DNA of 64,000 nucleotides, taken from Arachnopeziza araneosa. Taxonomy: Eukaryota; Ascomycota; Leotiomycetes; Helotiales; Arachnopezizaceae. Both the position numbers and the translations under genes were made by a program. Each line of letters begins with the position of its first letter. Position 1 is the first letter of the stretch. Positions 1-12,000 of the stretch are shown one piece after another. A model generated the notes under the pieces. That model was given only the letters and a program-made list of their open reading frames with translations, did not search any database and was not told the DNA's origin. The stretch lies in the NCBI GenBank assembly GCA_003988855.1, contig QYAI01000005.1:434001-498000 (forward strand). The letters run 5' to 3'.

Positions 1-1
1 G

Positions 2-235
2 CGGAAGGGAAGAGGAACGGGCAGAAAACTAAAGGAAATGGAGGCAAGGGCCTTAACAAAAAGTGAACTTGGTGCCTTGAGGGCTGAGCTGAAAAGCTTG
101 TTGGCACAACGTGTGAATGTTGGAGTCAGTGAAAGATATTTGAGTATGGGAACAGTTGATGTTAATGAGTTGCTGAAGGGTATAAGAGGAGATTTTTTGG
201 GAAAAGTGGATGGTATTGGGATGGAAGACTTATAG
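2..235 (+). CDS. MAK5: C-terminus of a MAK5/DDX24-like DEAD-box RNA helicase (partial)
   Basis: Only the last 77 codons lie in the window; the frame is open to the left edge and ends at TAG 233-235. The visible part is a basic linker followed by LRAELKSLLAQ and a conserved tail containing VNVGVSERYL and FLGKVDG. From memory this resembles the tail of the MAK5/DDX24 family, whose members have a similar LRALLAQ stretch. Those helicases act in nucleolar 60S pre-ribosome assembly. No helicase motif is visible here, so the name rests on the tail alone and is moderately uncertain. Confidence 0.5.
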   Translation, partial: RKGRGTGRKLKEMEARALTKSELGALRAELKSLLAQRVNVGVSERYLSMGTVDVNELLKGIRGDFLGKVDGIGMEDL

Positions 236-600
236 TGCAGAGTTTTTCGAAGAGAAATAAAAATCAAATCAGATCAAATCAAGTGGGAACAAGAGAGTTT
301 CCCGATAGTGAGATGAAATCAACATATGAATCCTTAAGGAATAAATAGCGAGAGTTAGAGGTTTGAAGTTGAACTAGATATCGATATGTTAGCTTCTTTA
401 CTTGAATGATCCATAAGCTTAAGGTATCTTAAGTGAAATTGGATGGCATGATAAAGTTCTCAGCATAGACTCTTCGTTTTCTAATATTTCGGAATGTCGC
501 CTCTTGAATAACCCAGCATCACGTGTTCCAACTACCTACCCCCTGTGAAGTTTCTTGGAGAATCGCGAAAGTTAGGAGCTGGAAACCAATAGGATACATA
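236..600. other. Intergenic region
   Basis: AT-rich stretch between the helicase tail and the ribosomal protein gene. An in-frame ATG at 523 would extend the L6 protein by 26 codons, but the ATG at 601 gives the better presequence. I see no other gene or repeat. Confidence 0.5.
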
Positions 601-1450
601 ATGTTGTCCACCACGCGATCGAAAGGATTCGAAAGAGCCATTAACTCCAACTGCTTAGTCTCGATACCCGCCTTTCTTCTTCCCTCCTTTCCAATCCATT
701 CGTCCCGTCAATTCTCTTCCTCAACACCTCGCACATCATACATCGGACGAGCTCCCTTGTTAATACCTCCCGAAGTCAACTTTGCTGTCCACATACCGCC
801 CAAAGGCAGAAATGGCAGGATATCCAGCGCTTCTTCACACCCTATCATCGAGGTTGAGGGTCCTTTAGGTACTTTATTCTGCTCCCAATGCAGGAAGGTG
901 CTCATATATGACAGGCAAAATGTCCATGACCGTTCCCCCATATATCAAAATTGAGCACGACGAAGTCCTACGAAAAGCACACGTCTTGATAGAAGACAAG
1001 GAGGACAAAAGGCAGCGGGAAATGTGGGGTAGGCTATGAGTACGAGTTACATATTTTTTGATCTAAATACTTCTAGGTACCACTCGCGCATATCTTTACA
1101 ACCATATTCTTGGTGTCTCGGAAGGCCACACTGCGATTCTCCGTCTAGTGGGAGTAGGATACAGAGCCACAGTTGAGAATACTGCTACGACAGTGAAACC
1201 AGAGTATGAAGGCCAACAATTCATATCTCTGAAGGTCGGATACTCGCATCCTATCGAGCTTCCTTTACCAAAAGGTGTAAAGGCCACGGTCCCTCAACCG
1301 ACGAGAATATTACTAGAGGGCATTGAGAAAGAGGTAGTCCAACAATTTGCTGCGAAGATTAGAATGTGGAGAAAGCCGGAACCATATAAGGGTAAAGGAA
1401 TTTTTGTGAATGGGGAGACGATCAAGCTGAAGAGTAAAAAGATCAAATAG
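601..1450 (+). CDS. MRPL6: Mitochondrial large-subunit ribosomal protein L6 (uL6m)
   Basis: Three exons, 601-868, 915-1028 and 1077-1450, give 251 aa; the introns are 46 and 48 nt with GT-AG ends. The N-terminus is rich in Ser, Thr and Arg and fits a mitochondrial presequence. The body follows the uL6 pattern: IGRAPLLIPPEV near the start, VEGPLGKMSMTVPPYIKIEH across the first splice, the second-domain motif LVGVGYRA, then VGYSHPIELPLPKGV and the C-terminal YKGKGIF with a lysine tail. The product would be part of the mitoribosome large subunit, near the GTPase-associated region. It ends 89 bp before the convergent MET22 stop. Confidence 0.93.
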
Positions 1451-1539
1451 AGGTCTTAGAATATCTGTATCATATGTATAGCATACGGCGTTCATCTCAG
1501 CAAGGCTTTTATTACTACCATTAGGATTTCGGAATTTGT

Positions 1540-2772
1540 CTACTTCTTTGCAGCTAAAACCTCCTTTACAGCTTCGAGCACCTTGCTGTGAACGGCTTTA
1601 GGAGCTGCCACAACTCCCTTGTTCTCCTGGAGAGTCCTACCTTTACTGAAATCCAGCCGTCTGCCCAAGGTATCTGTAACTTCACCACCTGCTTCTCTAA
1701 CAATGAGATCACCAGCCGCATGATCCCAAATCTTCTCCTGATACGTGGCACTAACGGGTAATCTTAAGTAAATATCACCGGCTCCTCGAGCAATCGAACC
1801 GTATTTTGCTTGTGAATCCATCCTAACGCTTGGTTTGGTAACACCAAGTCTCGCGGCGATGGCATGTTGATCTCCATGAGACGAGTGTCCTGCTTCCACG
1901 CTCTCGCAGAATGTTGCTTGAGTAAGGTTCTCCACGGGTCTCATGTGGATCGGTTGGCTCTTTTCAAGCATACCTGTTGTCAAAGGTCTGCTTGTAGCAC
2001 CGTGGTTGGCAATGGCTGAAAATAGAACCCCTTTGCCCTCAGCGTCTGTCTGATCGAGACCGGATTCGGCGGTCAACGGAGCAGAATCGTCAACTGGTAG
2101 ATTAGGACAGCCCAAAACTCCGACTTTGACATCTCCATCAACCATAAGAGCTAGGCAAACTGCATATTGGCCGCCTCTCAAGAAGCCTTTAGTTCCATCG
2201 ATTGGATCTAAAGCCCAAATTCTACCTCTATTTCCTCCAGCGCTGTTGCCCTCATCAATTGCATCCAACATAGCCTCCACAGTCTCGATAGGCCCTCCCA
2301 CTTCCTTCTCGGCAATTTCATTCGTCAACTTGGTATTCTTCACCAAATCCCAGATAATGTCTCGTAGCTTGACATTGTCTCTCAGAGTGCTTGCCTCTTC
2401 TTCTCCAACAATCTGGTCGTTAGGAAAATTCTTCTTGATTGCATGGATAATTAGAGCTTGAGCTCCAAAATCACCAATTGTGACTGGCGACGCATCGTCC
2501 TTGGAAATTGTGCCCTTCGCTTTCTTGTGGAAGACTTTCTTGGTAAGAATTGCAGCTCGCTGGACAGCAAGCTGCGCAACTTCGAGTTCCTTGCCGTAAG
2601 ACATACCGGAAGTAGTGAACAGAGTTTTTGGTGGGGTATTTAGGTGGGAGGATAGAAGGGAGAGACGGGGAATGAATTTTGTAAAGGCAGCCAGTGCTAA
2701 GATGAGTATGGAAACAAAGACGAACGGGATAGATATACAAGTGAGTTTAAAGCTTCTAGGACTTTTACCCAT
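1540..2772 (-). CDS. MET22: 3'(2'),5'-bisphosphate nucleotidase, MET22/HAL2 type
   Basis: Single exon, 410 aa. It belongs to the lithium-sensitive, Mg-dependent phosphatase family that hydrolyses PAP to AMP in sulfate assimilation. Visible motifs are the metal-binding EEEAS, the signature LDPIDGTKGFLRGGQY and the C-terminal WDHAAGDLIVREAGG. The catalytic domain starts at an internal Met (codon 57, position 2604), the usual start in this family. The 56 upstream residues contain a strongly hydrophobic stretch (VFVSILILALAAF) that could act as a membrane anchor or targeting segment. Both starts are open, so two forms are possible. It is divergent from the zinc-finger gene at 3010, with 237 bp between the starts. 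Confidence 0.93.
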   Translation of the reverse strand: MGKSPRSFKLTCISIPFVFVSILILALAAFTKFIPRLSLLSSHLNTPPKTLFTTSGMSYGKELEVAQLAVQRAAILTKKVFHKKAKGTISKDDASPVTIGDFGAQALIIHAIKKNFPNDQIVGEEEASTLRDNVKLRDIIWDLVKNTKLTNEIAEKEVGGPIETVEAMLDAIDEGNSAGGNRGRIWALDPIDGTKGFLRGGQYAVCLALMVDGDVKVGVLGCPNLPVDDSAPLTAESGLDQTDAEGKGVLFSAIANHGATSRPLTTGMLEKSQPIHMRPVENLTQATFCESVEAGHSSHGDQHAIAARLGVTKPSVRMDSQAKYGSIARGAGDIYLRLPVSATYQEKIWDHAAGDLIVREAGGEVTDTLGRRLDFSKGRTLQENKGVVAAPKAVHSKVLEAVKEVLAAKK

Positions 2773-3009
2773 TGGCTATGATGTGTCCTCAATGCCTATG
2801 TTTTGATCTTGTCCATCTCTGGATTTAACCACTTTCCTGAACTTTCATGGCAGTGGCTTGCAGGGCAGTGACATGGGTTGCACGGACTGCATTTCAGCCT
2901 TCTCTTCTGCCTTCAATCAAAATATCACATGAACACATGAACAATCTCCATGAATTACAGTCGCGCTCTGCCACTATAGGGGGAAATCAATCTCACTCAC
3001 TTCTCAGCC

Positions 3010-4447
3010 ATGAACGCGACAAAGAGGAAGTTCAATGCCCTTCTTAACAACATTGGAACCAAGCCACCACCTTCTTCCAACGAAGTAAACAATGCCTCGC
3101 AGACTGATCTTACTTCCTCGGACAATATGGACTTACAAGCAAAGAAACGACGCATCAGCGATCAAAGTTTGACTCCTAAACCTCTTTCTACGTCGAGATT
3201 TGGACAGACTATCAAGCATAAAATATCCCTATCCGTTGCAAATACACCAACGTCTACGGAACCTCCTAAATATGCTCCTTGGGACCGAGCGGAGTTTCTG
3301 AAGAGATTAAAGTCGTTCTCCAACATTACAGATTGGACGCCGAAACCATCCAGAGTCAATGAGGTTGAATGGGCAAAGCGAGGATGGGTATGCCAGAAGT
3401 TTGAAAGGGTCCGGTGCTGTCTCTGCAACGTGGAAATTCTTGTGAAGCTTAATCGGAAAGAAGTAGACGGGAAAGAGGAACTAGTTTATGTCGCACAAAA
3501 TATTGGTACAATTCTTGGCGCAGCTTCTCGGAAGGATGCTGACTTGCATTTAGAGGATGCTTTAGTAGAGAAATATGCGGAATTGATCGTTACGTCTCAC
3601 AATGAGGATTGCCTTTGGAGAAAGAGAGGCTGCGATGGTAAGCACTGCTGGAGCGATAAGTACTTATCGTAAGCTAAAAATCTCAGATTCAATATTTAAG
3701 CTACCTCTTAATAACGCACCAACGACTATTACAAGCTTAAACGAGAGATATCGCGAGTTGAAGGCTAGGAAGGAGACGTTGCCTTACATGTTTAATATGC
3801 GGACTCCTCCTAGCTTTGAACTAGATACAGTCATAAGTCAAATGCCATCAGGATTCTTCAATCCTGCTCCGAGAGAAGAGACCAATACAATTGACATAGA
3901 CAAAGTTGCTTTTATTATGGCACTATTTGGATGGCAAGGGCATACGCACGAGCGGCTGGGGGTTCAGCTTGGATCAGTTTCCTGCCATGCCTGCTTTCGA
4001 GTCCTTGGCTTATGGATTTTCAAGAGCAAAGAGGTTAATGAAGCTGGGGAAGAGGTCAGAGGAGCAGGAATGAATTGTTTGGACGTGATCAAAGAGCACC
4101 GAGATTATTGTCCTTGGCAAAATCCTGTTTCTCAAAATGGAAACCAGGTTGCCTTGAAGTCATCCACGAGTTCGTTGGCAGGATGGGAGATTATCTTACG
4201 CATTCTGAAAAACGATCACTTTATGAGAACAAAGAATGACAGTATTGACGGAAAGACAGCTCAATCCTCCACTGGAACAAATTCTGAGGCTGCTAATGAG
4301 TTCGGTACTGATCTTGAAGACGAGGATGCGAGGAGTCTAAGAGATGAAAAAGACAAAGAGAGATGGGCTAGGCTGAGGAGGGTGAAAAGTTTGTTTGACA
4401 CGAAGGGAGGGAAAAAATTACAGGCAAAGCCGAAGTTGGATACCTGA
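3010..4447 (+). CDS. C3HC zinc-finger / Rsm1-like protein (NIPA family)
   Basis: Two exons, 3010-3637 and 3687-4447, encode 462 aa; the 49-nt intron has GTAAGC and CTCAG ends. The first ~100 residues are low-complexity. Next comes the C3HC module: WAKRGWVC, CCLCNVEI and HNEDCLWRKRGC. A second Rsm1-type half follows with CHACFRVLGLW and CLDVIKEHRDYCPW. The C-terminus is acidic, then basic. Family members include fission yeast Rsm1 (mRNA export) and animal NIPA/ZC3HC1 (nuclear pore basket). A nuclear or pore-associated role is inferred from the family. Confidence 0.88.
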
Positions 4448-4932
4448 CCATGGAGCATTATGGGATCTGTCGAAATATCACATTTTTGCCAGAATCTTTC
4501 AGGTGTTGTGGAGTCTTCTCCCTATCGAGGTGGCGAGAAATACCCAAAATAGAGTTTACTAAACTCCTGTTTATGTCGATATAATAATTAGCTTTATGCC
4601 CTTCATAGTAGAGGTATAATCTAAATGATGAATGATCATGTTATACGATTTCTCAAAAATCTTCATGTTGAAGTTGGTTTTGTACATGTGCTAGAAGGTG
4701 ACGAACCTGGGCATTTTCTTACCTAAAGTGTCGAAAAGAGACAACCAAAAATATACTATTTATGCCTATGGAGGTTTCGATTCTTTGTCTGGCATATATT
4801 AAACCTAATAAGGGTCCAAGAATACAAGCAAATCTGAGAAAGGACATGTCTGCGAAGCAATGGCCTACTTCGGTAGGTTGAACCTGACTGTCAGCGACTT
4901 TAATTCTTCTGAGAATAGCCTCCCAATTGCTA
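4448..4932. other. Intergenic region
   Basis: AT-rich sequence between two converging genes, probably 3' UTRs. No convincing ORF, RNA gene or repeat is seen. Confidence 0.5.
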
Positions 4933-7024
4933 TTAACACAGCTGAATTTTAGCTTCTACGCGACCAATAACCTCGCCGTCCATATAGCCATGAACAAAGA
5001 GCTCGCAGACAACTTCATATCTGTCGTTTGTTGGACGCAACAGTATTGGAAGTGAGCATCCCCGCACAACAGCCACGACATCTTCAACTTGTGCTGAGCG
5101 GAGGTGACAACGACCGATAACCTTTCCGAGTACGTCTGAAACTGAGCTTAGATTGTGATCATGTCGTGTAAGCCGATGTAGAATTATGGATTGGAAAAGT
5201 TCGAGCTCAAATAGTGGCAGCTTCTTGTAAACAGATAGGAGCAGATTTATAGTGCTTTCCTTTGGCCATGGGTTTGCTACTATCGTCTCTCCAGCCTCGA
5301 GTACGTTCCTGCAGTAGGAAATAAAATCTTCCCGTGACCATATAGCGGCTCGCTCTTAGCCATAATAGCCTTCAACTAGAGTTTCATAGAATACTTCAAG
5401 TGTTCTTCGTCTAGGAAATTCTTCGGCATGGTTCGATTCTAGGGGCTCCAAAATAGAAATGGCAAAACTGAGCCAGTCATATAAACGAGTTTGTGCGTTT
5501 AGCAGAGTCAAGTCCAGACTTTTTACAACTTCGTCATCCGTCACCCAATCTGGTGTTAGACAAATGCTCTTAACTGAACCCAACAAAACAGCCCTCACAC
5601 GAAGGAGTCTACTATCAGATGAAAACCCTACTAAAGCTAAAGATCCAGCGGAGGCATCATACCCGTCATGATACCAACGATCTCCAAAGTTCCAGCCACG
5701 ATTCGATATTCGGAGTTCCGCCCGTTGCTCCCAGTCCGGTGCCCACTGAAACACCGGGGAGTTAGCATTTTCCTTTTAGAGCGTGTCTTAGGAGTGAGGA
5801 GGATCAAATGCTGCCAGATGCGGTTGTCTTGAGAGTGTATCACTTGAAATACTCTAATTCAGGAGCAAAAATAACAATGGATTGATAGAGCGCGGGGATC
5901 CTTGCAGTAGGCAGGAAAAGGGGGTTCTGAGGACGGCGACAAGTACACAGGATATCTAATCGTCTAGTGCTTTTGGTGATATACTGGGCAGCACAAAGAT
6001 AAGCCTCAGCTTCCGTGATCGAGTAATCAACACGAAGATTCTCGCTGGATTCGTTTAACTCGACTCCCAAGAGAGCATATACTCTATCCCTTGAGTCCGA
6101 ACAAAGAGAAGAGGAATACCTCCTAAGAAGTTCCAATAGTTGCATGCAGCTTTCATCCCCATTACGCCAAAGAATAGAGTCCCGAAAGATAAAAAGTACG
6201 AGTGTTGAGACGCCGTCAACTTTTTCGAGCGTCCTCCGACTCTCCATGCTGCCACGCTTGAGAGATTCTTGTGCTAATATATCCACACCTTCGATCATGA
6301 TGCCAAGATGAAAGAATTTAACTTCTTGATGACCACATTTCAACATGACATCCCGATGGTTTTGAGCAACAACAAGCTCCTGAACAATCCATAAGCGTGT
6401 CCAGTACAAGCTTTTTAGGATTTCACATAAACCCTTCCATTGCCTACTACATGCGGGACCAGAAAGCTTTGTCTCAAGCCACTTCAGCGTCCATTGTTGG
6501 ATAGCTGATTCGTCCAAGTCCAGAGTAGAGGAATAAAAGTCTTCCGTAAACTGAGATATCAATCTCATTCCGGGGGAGTTTTGGCTATCGTTTAACCCCA
6601 ACCATGCGTAAACTTGTGCAGCACTCCGATAGATTTGGGTCATCATTCGAACCTGGTGCCCTCGCTCGTCATCGTCATTCTGGTTGATACATAGCGCATC
6701 AATCCAGTACCAAGAGTCGGACTTGAGGAAGCTTAGCGCAAAGCAAAGATTACGAGTTGTCGATATTGCCTGTGAATTGACAATCACTGCTGGTGACGGG
6801 TCGCTGACACCATCGTGATCATCATATTTTGCCCACTCATACGAAAGAGCACAGTAGGTTGATGAGTCAAGAGATACCGTCTCCAACTGGCAATAAGTTG
6901 CATTGTTCTTCGTCTCAATGATTCGAAGGAGTCTAATATGCCCATTGCCGAGCGGCTGATATAGCTGGTTGTGATGATTTGACTGCCAAGCCATGATTCG
7001 GCGCCATCGAAGCCAGCGACTCAA
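4933..7024 (-). pseudogene. HET-domain (heterokaryon incompatibility-type) protein with in-frame stop
   Basis: Exon 1 is 7024-5906 and exon 2 is 5745-4933. The HET domain lies in the first ~200 residues: YCALSYEWAKYDD, then WYWIDALCINQNDDDERGHQV and IYRSAAQVYAWLG. The splice that joins LPT to WAPDW restores the usual HET block, but it uses a GC donor at 5905-5904 (acceptor TTCAG at 5746, branch GCTAAC upstream). A TAA at 5356-5358 interrupts exon 2. The same frame stays open for another 140 codons to TAA 4933-4935 and contains the classic HET C-terminal block ILLRP...YEVVCELFVHGYMDGE. Translation would stop after about 502 of 642 residues. The start could also be at 6994. HET proteins trigger self/non-self cell death in filamentous fungi. 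Confidence 0.85.
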
Positions 7025-7510
7025 AGATTTTGTGATGTGGTTTGAGAGAATTCGAAACTTTTGGCGGCTTTAGCATATTGATATTGATGATGCTTTGTGC
7101 TTCTTCGTTGTGAGGCTGTCGTCAAGTTTCGCCAGAGATGGACCGTCATTTATCAGGGTCGCTTATTCATGAATAATGAGTCACGGAGTAACAGTGATAT
7201 GATTTATGATGACACTGGTAAGCATGGAGGAAGATTTGAGATATACGATGTGTAGAAGTATTATATATTGGCTTTCTGAACCCCTTCTTGATTTGTTCAC
7301 TTGAGTCACATGTTTTAAGTGGCGCTCGAGGAAAAAGAAAGCAGAGCCAATGCCCTGTCAGTCAGACGAGAGGGAGAAATCGGCCACCGACTTCTCATCT
7401 TTTCTGTTGAAGCACAACATCTAAGTTGGTCAAGGCTCTCTCTCTCTCTCTCTCTCTCTCTATTGCTAATCCATAGCTTGTCTACCCGTGACACCGTCCA
7501 GGTCTCCGAA
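7025..7510. promoter_or_regulatory. Divergent intergenic region with palindrome and CT tract
   Basis: This region lies between the divergent HET and dioxygenase genes. It holds a perfect palindrome, TTATTCATGAATAA, at about 7164-7177. A (CT)13 tract at 7436-7461 lies 50 bp upstream of the dioxygenase ATG; such pyrimidine tracts are common just upstream of fungal transcription starts. No gene is seen. Confidence 0.45.
7436..7461. repeat. (CT)n microsatellite
   Basis: Thirteen uninterrupted CT units directly upstream of the dioxygenase start codon. Confidence 0.9.
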
Positions 7511-8598
7511 ATGCCCAGCAGCACGTCCACCAATGTCCTCTCACCAGCTCAGAAGGCCCACTTCCTCGAGCATGGCTGGGTGAAAGTAACCAAATGCTTC
7601 ACACGCGCTCAAGCTGCAGACTTCACCTCCACGGTATGGACACGGCTAGGCATGTCTCCTACAGACAAATCCACCTGGACTACAGAGAGAATCAATATGC
7701 CTTGGCACACAAAAGTCCCTATTGATCAATTCGCCCCCAAAGCGTGGGGTGCAATGTGTGAACTTTTAGGAGGTGAAGACAGAATCTCAGATAAGCCTGG
7801 ATTGAGAGGTTGGAGTGATGGGTTTATTGTTAACCTGGGCACCCCTCAGTACAAAGCAACGGACAAACTGGATTTGAGATGTAGGTCCATTGCTTCCATT
7901 TCGTCGCTTAGCAATTCCTTCCCCATTCTCCAGCACAACCTGATATCTGCAAACATGTTGCAATTTAATTGAAGTAACGCGAAACAGGGTTGGGTGGTTG
8001 GCACAATGATGGCGACTTTTTTGTCCATTTCCTAGACAGCCCGGAACAAGCACTTCTCGTCATACCATTATGGAGTGACATTGTCTCCAAAGGAGGCGGA
8101 ACTGCCATCACCGAAGACGGCATGAAATATCTCGCCAAGCACTTGTACGACCATCCCGAAGGCACAACCCCGTGGATGCGCTCCATCCATGATCCAGAAG
8201 CCGCTACCGAAGAGAGTCGCAGATTCTGGCAGGAACTGGCCTGGGATAAGTCTCGATGCCGCAACGAGAGCTTCGTTGAGATGACTGGCGACATCGGAGA
8301 TGTGATCTTGATGCATCCATTGATGCTTCATTCCGCGTCCAAAAATTTACTTAGGAATGTGAGGATCATCACAAATCCGCCCGTGTCGCTGAAAGAACCT
8401 TTCAACTTTGATCGGGAGGATCCGAGTCAGTATAGCCTGGTGGAGCAGAAGACCCTGAACGATCTCGGAATGCCGGATGGGCTGAAGGGATGGAAGATCA
8501 CGAGTAAGCGGCAGGGTTGGACGTCGGCTCGTATGAGACGACATGAAGATGATAAGAAGAGAGAGCTTGAGAGACTGGGAAACTTGAAAGCCAAATGA
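7511..8598 (+). CDS. Phytanoyl-CoA dioxygenase (PhyH)-like Fe(II)/2-oxoglutarate enzyme
   Basis: Two exons, 7511-7880 and 7988-8598, give 326 aa; the intron is 107 nt. The iron ligands are visible as the HxD of GWHNDGDFF, formed just after the splice, and a distal His in HPLMLHSASKN; a later Arg (NVRIITNPP) fits the 2-oxoglutarate site. The C-terminus is strongly charged (RMRRHEDDKKRELERL). The family hydroxylates varied small molecules and lipids, so the substrate cannot be named. The ATG at 7511 is the first in-frame Met of the exon. No cofactor or pathway partner is adjacent. Confidence 0.85.
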
Positions 8599-9094
8599 AT
8601 TCGTATATAGAATGACAATTTGACGAATACCTACTGGTTATCTAGCTCCTTGTACTTCACATCAACTGTCTCTTGAGCAATCATTAGGTATTATTCAAGT
8701 CCTCTTCTCGCGCTTTATATATTGCATGAATATCCGACTGTGTCCTTTGACCTTCTTCCCTCAATCTCTAGGCTCCGCCTAGAGATTGCCTTGTAATTCT
8801 GAGTTCAAGAACGGTGGCACCACCACATAATGGAAAGTCATCATCTATGTTTAACTATCGAAACCTGCATCTTCAATTCGGCTTCGATGTTATCGTTGAT
8901 GTGGGATGATTGAAACTGTTTGGTGGTGACATTTTCCTCGCTACAAGACAGGCCGCTTTTGGTGGGTATCCTCTAGAAAGTTCTTGTAATTTATGTCTAT
9001 GGTAGTATACAAAACTTGTCAAAATGTAGCAATGAAGTTATAAAGACAAACGAGAAAAGATACAAGTACAACGATGCTCAAAGCGTGCTGAAAT
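8599..9094. other. Intergenic region between convergent genes
   Basis: AT-rich 3' flanks of the dioxygenase and ABC transporter genes. A short inverted repeat, AATCTCTAGGC / GCCTAGAGATT, at about 8764-8788 could form a hairpin near the dioxygenase 3' end. No ORF of note. Confidence 0.5.
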
Positions 9095-12000
9095 CTACTC
9101 TGCCTTTTCTTTCTCCTCCTTTTTCTCCTTAGGAACACGAGCAAGCCAATAGATACCTATGGCGGCTCCAACATTGAAAATAATATATGCCCAAATCAAC
9201 CCGAAGTTCCTCCATCTGTCTGCATAATTGCTATTTACTCCCGCTAAGAACATATTCGTCTCACTCAAAGGACAAAAACTGCACTTGGTCGTATTATTCG
9301 GATCCTGGAGATAGCCTCCTGCCGCCATGATGTATTCCCGTAGATATGAAGCGCAGGTCTCATTAAAGGGAGGAGTAAAGTGCAAGTACTCAATATCGGC
9401 GCAGACAACAGCAGTATTGGCCAAGCCGGTCGACATCATGCCGCTAACAAGGTATGTGAATGGGCTAATCCGATACATGAAAATCCAAAATCCTGGGAAA
9501 GAACCAGGGCCTGCGAGGACACCACAGAAAATAAGACAGAGGGAGAACATAAGATTGGCAATATTGCCAGCAGTCTCTGCGTCAGGAATACCCGCTATGA
9601 TAAAGTCGGTGAAGGTGCACGTGAACATAAGGAAGGACCAAATGAACAAAAACATCAAACCACCGCGCTCTGCAACTGAGTCTGTTGGTTTTGCGTTCTG
9701 ATATAGGCCAATTGGGTAGTACCAAGTCACGAAGATAAGAACTGCCATGATTGTATTCCATGGTATCTCAACAATAATATTGGAGAGAATGAAAATCTGC
9801 CAGGAATAGGTTTTGGATGGTCTCTCTCGTGCTTCATATAGTGCACGCTGAGTGACAAAGTGCGGCATGATTTGCTGGACCAGGTTACCGAAGACAGTGA
9901 GAAGCATGAAAATCGCGAAGAGTTGGTTTTGTAAGCCTTGCAGTGAGGTTGGTGCGCTCCAGAAAGAGAATCCTATGAACAATCCTGTGCCGACACACAA
10001 TGCAGTTTTCGAATATAGATATGAAGGAGTTCGCCAGTATTGCTGGAAGACTCGGACAAGAACAGTGTAGAGTTGAGTACCGTAAGGAGCTGCAAAATGA
10101 TCGAGTGCTGTAGGATCGACGTCCGGCTCCTTAAGACTCAGCTTCTCCTTCATGGAAGCAAGTTCGGCCTTGATTACTTGACGTTCAGGAGAGTCTGTCC
10201 AGACTTTCGGCCAGTCGATATCTGTTTCTGAGCCTGGAGCGGCACCAATAACCTCAAGCATCTTCTCGGCCGGGTTATCTTCGGGCCCGAACTTAAGAGA
10301 GCCATTACGTTCGAAATAATTAATCAATACGTGGGAGCCTTTGCCAATTTCACCAAAGTAGACCGTCTTTCCTCCCTTTGCCAAGAAGAGTAGGCGGTCG
10401 AACTCCTGGAACAGGATGGCACTCGGTTGATGAATTGTACAGAGAATCGCTTGCCCATTATCAGCAAGCTTTCGAAGCAAGGCGCAAATAGACCAAGCAG
10501 TCTGACTGTCAAGCCCGGAAGTTGGCTCATCAAGGAAAAGAAGCAGAGCTGGCTTGGCAGCGAGCTCGACAGCGATTGTCAAACGTTTTCGTTGTTCAAC
10601 GTTGAGACCTGCAATTATATGTCAATATTGCCGCTTCTGTAAAGCTTTAAATCTCATACCTTCTCCAGGGACACCAACAATGGCGTCGGCATACGTCTCC
10701 ATCTCCAAGACTTTGATGACTTCATCAACGTACGCAACTTTCTCGTGATGAGGGATGGTCTTTGGCTGACGTAGAATTGCACTGAAGGTGAGAGCTTCTC
10801 TAACAGTCGACGTAGCCAAATGAAGATCGGCTTGCTGAACATAACCCTACTTGCAGATTAGTGAACGGTTCAAGGTGTATCTTAGTAGCTATGGAGATAA
10901 CCCTCAAGAGAAGCTTTAAGAAATTGACTTCTGAATCAAATAACCCAAAGAGATTCTAAACTGACTGTTTTGCGTTGAAACCCTGTGTCACGCTGATGAC
11001 CATCAACAAGCATCTGACCTGTGACGACACCCATGGTGACTCGACTTGCTAGAACATCAAGGAGAGTTGTTTTCCCGGCTCCAGAGACACCCATCAATGC
11101 GGTCAGGGTTCCAGGCTTCACCCACCCATCAACGTCGTCTAATAGTCTTCTCGGTTCACCTTTGATCTTGATGTCATAGTTGACACCATCCCACTGAAAT
11201 ACTGCGGTTTGCTTTTGGATACTTGCTGGAGCATCTGGGACTGTCTGCTGCCTGGAAAGAGTCTTTTCTGCGTTCATACGCGCATCGAAATTCGATTCGA
11301 GGTCAGGTTTGGGTCCAGCATCCGAAATATGGCTTCGAGGGAAGAGGAGAACTTCTCCTTTCGACTTCTTAGCAGAAATGTATTCCGTTGCAGTGAGGTA
11401 AACAGCACAACCAAAAATCATAAGTGCAATCATTACTCCAAGATTTCTGGAATTTCGGTCAGTAGTGTCACGGATCAGACAAGGAGAAATGACGGAAGAT
11501 CGTACCTCCAAAGATGAGCATGATAATACTGAAAGTTAACATTAATGTAGGTATCTCCATCGACAAAATCAGCTCCAGCTTGCGCGCCAGTAGTAGAGCA
11601 GACACGTTGTTCTGGTGTTATATTTTCGTATCCTGAACCTCGCGGTACGAATTGAGTTTGGGAGCATGGGATTTTACGATTATGAAACTTTTTATATTAG
11701 CATTAATTGCTGAGATAATTTTATTCTTACCTCGTTGATCATCAAGGCCTCAAATGCATATGCTACAGGATCGAGCCAATTTATCCATCTAAACCAGGGA
11801 TGCATACCACGAGTTGGAATAGCGAATCCAGTGTAGATGATCAGAGCAAGAATGAAGATGGCAGCTGGTGCCATTGCCTAGCCTTCCGTTAGAACTGAAA
11901 ATCCCACCTTTTGCTCTCTCTTACCTGAGATAAAGTCCTAGACAATGCCGCAATGCTCCTGAAATACATAGATATCGTAAGAGTACACACAAATGTGAAC

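Noticed and set aside
523..600. Upstream start for mitochondrial L6
   Set aside because: The extra 26 residues do not improve the presequence; the ATG at 601 is the better start.
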